From: Lithacetigena sp037446255 [NCBI: Coprothermobacterota bacterium]
Lineage (GTDB): Bacteria > Coprothermobacterota > HKB111
DNA length: 15,978 nt
Assembly (NCBI GenBank): GCA_037446255.1
Contig: JBBIIY010000018.1
Span: 1 to 15,978 of the forward strand
Reading direction: 5' to 3'
Below the pieces are notes generated by a model. That model did not search any database. It was not told where the DNA came from and saw only the letters and a list, made by a program, of their open reading frames with translations. Shown piece by piece: positions 14,614 through 15,978 of this stretch. Both the position numbers and the translations under genes were made by a program. Position 1 is the stretch's first letter. Each line of letters begins with the position of its first letter.

Positions 14614-15624
14614 TCAAGTTTTAGAAGGATACTTCAAGAAGTTGCTTTTAAATATTTTTTTCCTGGTATAAGATTCATATCCAAACTTAATTATTTCTTC
14701 TACCAATTCGGTAAAACCAATACCTTCCTGCATGGCCAACATCGGGAAGACACTTGTGGATGTGAAGCCAGGAATAGTATTAATCTCCCCTACGAAAATA
14801 TTGTCTTTCTTCATATACATATCTACCCTGGCAAAACCTTCAGACCCAATAGCTTGATAGGCTTTTATAGAAATCTCCTGGGCTTCCTTGATTTTTTTCT
14901 CAGATAACCGGGCAGGAATAAAAAAGTCTGTAAAGCCTTCGGTATATTTTGCCTCATAATCGTAGTACCTTTTCCTGGGAACAATTTCACAAAGCGATAA
15001 AGCCCTGGGGTCTTCATTACCCAGAATTCCACATTCTATTTCTTTACCTTCAAGATATTCAAGAGTCATGTATTCTTCTATCATAAAACGGTTTCCGAAC
15101 TCTAAAGCCAGGTTTATACCTTCTTCTAAACCGCTGAAATTATCTACTATGCTAACCCCGATGGATGACCCGGAAACTGGAGTTTTTACAACACAGGGGA
15201 AACCAAAATTCTTTTCAATATCATCATTTATATTAGAAAGGTCTTTAGGACTATTATATTTATGATAAAAAAGGGTTGGAACAGTTGAAATACCTTCAGC
15301 GATAAGAACTCGCCTGGTTATTTCTTTATCCAAAGCAATAGCTGACGCTAAAACTCCTGCTCCACTATAAGGTATATCTAAAGTTTCTAAAAATCCCTGG
15401 ATAGTGCCATCTTCTCCAAAAGGCCCATGTAGAGCAATAAAAGCAAAATCACAATTTTTATAAAATTCAGGTTCCTGGAAATGACCTTTTTTATCTATAA
15501 ATATCTTATAAGGTTCATAGGTATCACTTTTCAATAAAGCGTTATATATTGCTTCACCTGAAGTGAGAGAAACTTCGTGCTCAAAAGAAGGGCCTCCCAT
15601 TAAAACTATCACTTTTTTCAGCAT
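14614..15624 (-). CDS. ddl: D-alanine--D-alanine ligase
   Basis: ATP-grasp ligase that makes the D-Ala-D-Ala dipeptide for peptidoglycan precursors in the cytoplasm. The protein has 336 residues. Seen: GGPSFEHEVSL at 10-20 with the dipeptide-site Glu15; HGPFGEDGTIQG at 66-77; the GSSIG loop with Ser153/154; YYDYEAKY at 220-227; and the metal ligands Asp268 (ARVDMY) and Glu280/Asn282 (GEINTIPGFT). The YDYEAKY tyrosine is the form known from D-Ala-D-Ala enzymes rather than D-Ala-D-lactate ligases. A basic tail of about 20 residues (RKKIFKSNFLKYPSKT end) extends past the usual C-terminus. The ATG has a modest AGGA site about 10 nt upstream. It is first gene of a two-gene operon with ltaE. Confidence 0.95.
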   Translation of the reverse strand: MLKKVIVLMGGPSFEHEVSLTSGEAIYNALLKSDTYEPYKIFIDKKGHFQEPEFYKNCDFAFIALHGPFGEDGTIQGFLETLDIPYSGAGVLASAIALDKEITRRVLIAEGISTVPTLFYHKYNSPKDLSNINDDIEKNFGFPCVVKTPVSGSSIGVSIVDNFSGLEEGINLALEFGNRFMIEEYMTLEYLEGKEIECGILGNEDPRALSLCEIVPRKRYYDYEAKYTEGFTDFFIPARLSEKKIKEAQEISIKAYQAIGSEGFARVDMYMKKDNIFVGEINTIPGFTSTSVFPMLAMQEGIGFTELVEEIIKFGYESYTRKKIFKSNFLKYPSKT

Positions 15625-15663
15625 TTAATAATTCCTACCTTCTATAAGGATTGTATTTATATA

Positions 15664-15669
15664 ATTATA
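15664..15669 (-). promoter_or_regulatory. Probable -10 box of the ddl-ltaE operon
   Basis: Minus-strand TATAAT, 39 bp before the ddl ATG, predicts a leader of about 33 nt. A poor -35 (TTATCA, 4 of 6) lies 18 nt upstream. The surrounding DNA is AT-rich, so a chance match is possible. Confidence 0.4.
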
Positions 15670-15742
15670 ATCTTACGGGTATCTATTTGATAATAAGTGT
15701 AATAAATCAAAAAATAAGTTTTCTTGTTCATCTTACAAGCTT

Positions 15743-15773
15743 CTCGTAAAGACACCTTTTTTGTCATTACGAG
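15743..15773. repeat. Imperfect palindrome at the edge of a probable degenerate dispersed repeat
   Basis: CTCGTAAAGACA (15743-15754) pairs with TGTCATTACGAG (15762-15773) with one mismatch around a 7-nt T-rich loop. The right arm resembles the GTCATTnCGAG end of short dispersed repeats common in Bacillota genomes. A partly matching sequence occurs inverted at about 15881-15901 (CTGCGAGTTTTCGTCATGAC). Confidence 0.45.
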
Positions 15774-15978
15774 CCTGCAAAAGGCGGGTATGGTAATTTT
15801 ATGTTTTTAATGGTTTAAAAGATGAGACTTCCACAGCTTCACCTTAAAGTGACGAAATAGGGATTATACTGCCACAGACCCTGCGAGTTTTCGTCATGAC
15901 TAATTGAGGAAAAGTCAGGCCCAATACAATAAAAAGTCCCTTCCTGGCTTCAACCTGCTCTCCCGAAGAACGGCTCCT
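15774..15978. other. Non-coding stretch at the window end
   Basis: The region 15625-15978 holds no convincing gene. After the ddl promoter and the palindrome, 15774-15900 has short inverted segments (CCTGCAAAAGG, CTTCACCTTAAAGTG) in keeping with a decayed repeat element. Beyond about 15930 the sequence becomes more GC-rich, with a CCGAAGAACGG mini-palindrome. An uninterrupted minus-strand frame of about 44 codons enters from the window edge but resembles no protein I know. Confidence 0.4.

Noticed and set aside
15847-15978. Partial minus-strand open frame entering from the window edge
   Set aside because: About 44 codons without stop, but the translation has no recognisable family features and crosses the repeat-like region; likely chance.
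1-15978. Search for a novel defence, mobile or biosynthetic gene system
   Set aside because: Nearly all genes have clear housekeeping assignments; no nuclease, helicase, reverse transcriptase, integrase, toxin-antitoxin pair, CRISPR repeat or biosynthetic cluster is visible.

Overview
This is an AT-rich chromosomal window that looks like an anaerobic, Gram-positive-type member of the Bacillota (Clostridia or a neighbouring class). The support is the strong AAGGAGG-type ribosome binding sites, a NfeD-FloA operon, a NIF-type IscS/IscU pair, an S-layer-homology (SLH) anchored exported protein and a membrane-anchored PrsA/SurA-like foldase. I see no rRNA, tRNA, CRISPR array, phage or transposase gene. 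The genus cannot be named from the sequence alone.

Layout from left to right. (1) Minus strand, 37-4049: a TAXI-type TRAP transporter operon, read as solute-binding protein (with N-terminal SLH repeats), then DUF1850 protein, then fused 4TM/12TM permease. A promoter precedes it, and a hairpin with a U-tract separates the binding protein from the membrane part. (2) Minus strand, 4167-7118: an Fe-S assembly operon of two tandem cysteine desulfurases followed by an IscU-type scaffold with an extra zinc-ribbon tail. The two desulfurase genes share a perfect 326-bp DNA tract although their flanks are clearly diverged. (3) Plus strand, 7246-9929: a membrane-quality operon of NfeD-type membrane protease, FloA flotillin and a small membrane protein. 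It is divergent from the Fe-S operon and its first gene looks leaderless. (4) Minus strand, 9926-12092: a two-rotamase-domain foldase, and upstream of it a protein of unknown function. (5) Plus strand, 12111-13607: a CapA-family protein, divergent from the unknown gene across only 18 bp. (6) Minus strand, 13569-15624: Ddl (D-Ala-D-Ala ligase) followed by low-specificity threonine aldolase. (7) 15625-15978: non-coding, with the ddl promoter and a palindromic, probably degenerate repeat.

Most genes are housekeeping: solute uptake, Fe-S biogenesis, membrane microdomains, exported-protein folding and cell-wall precursor synthesis. I found no clear new defence or mobile system. The most unusual points are the 326-bp identical tract in the two iscS-like genes (gene conversion or assembly artefact), the SLH-TAXI fusion, the IscU-zinc ribbon fusion, leaderless-looking promoters (one pair with overlapping -10 boxes between divergent start codons), and terminator-like hairpins placed against a start codon or inside a gene. 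Several start codons are corrected here to downstream GTG or ATG codons because a Shine-Dalgarno site or the promoter position supports them.
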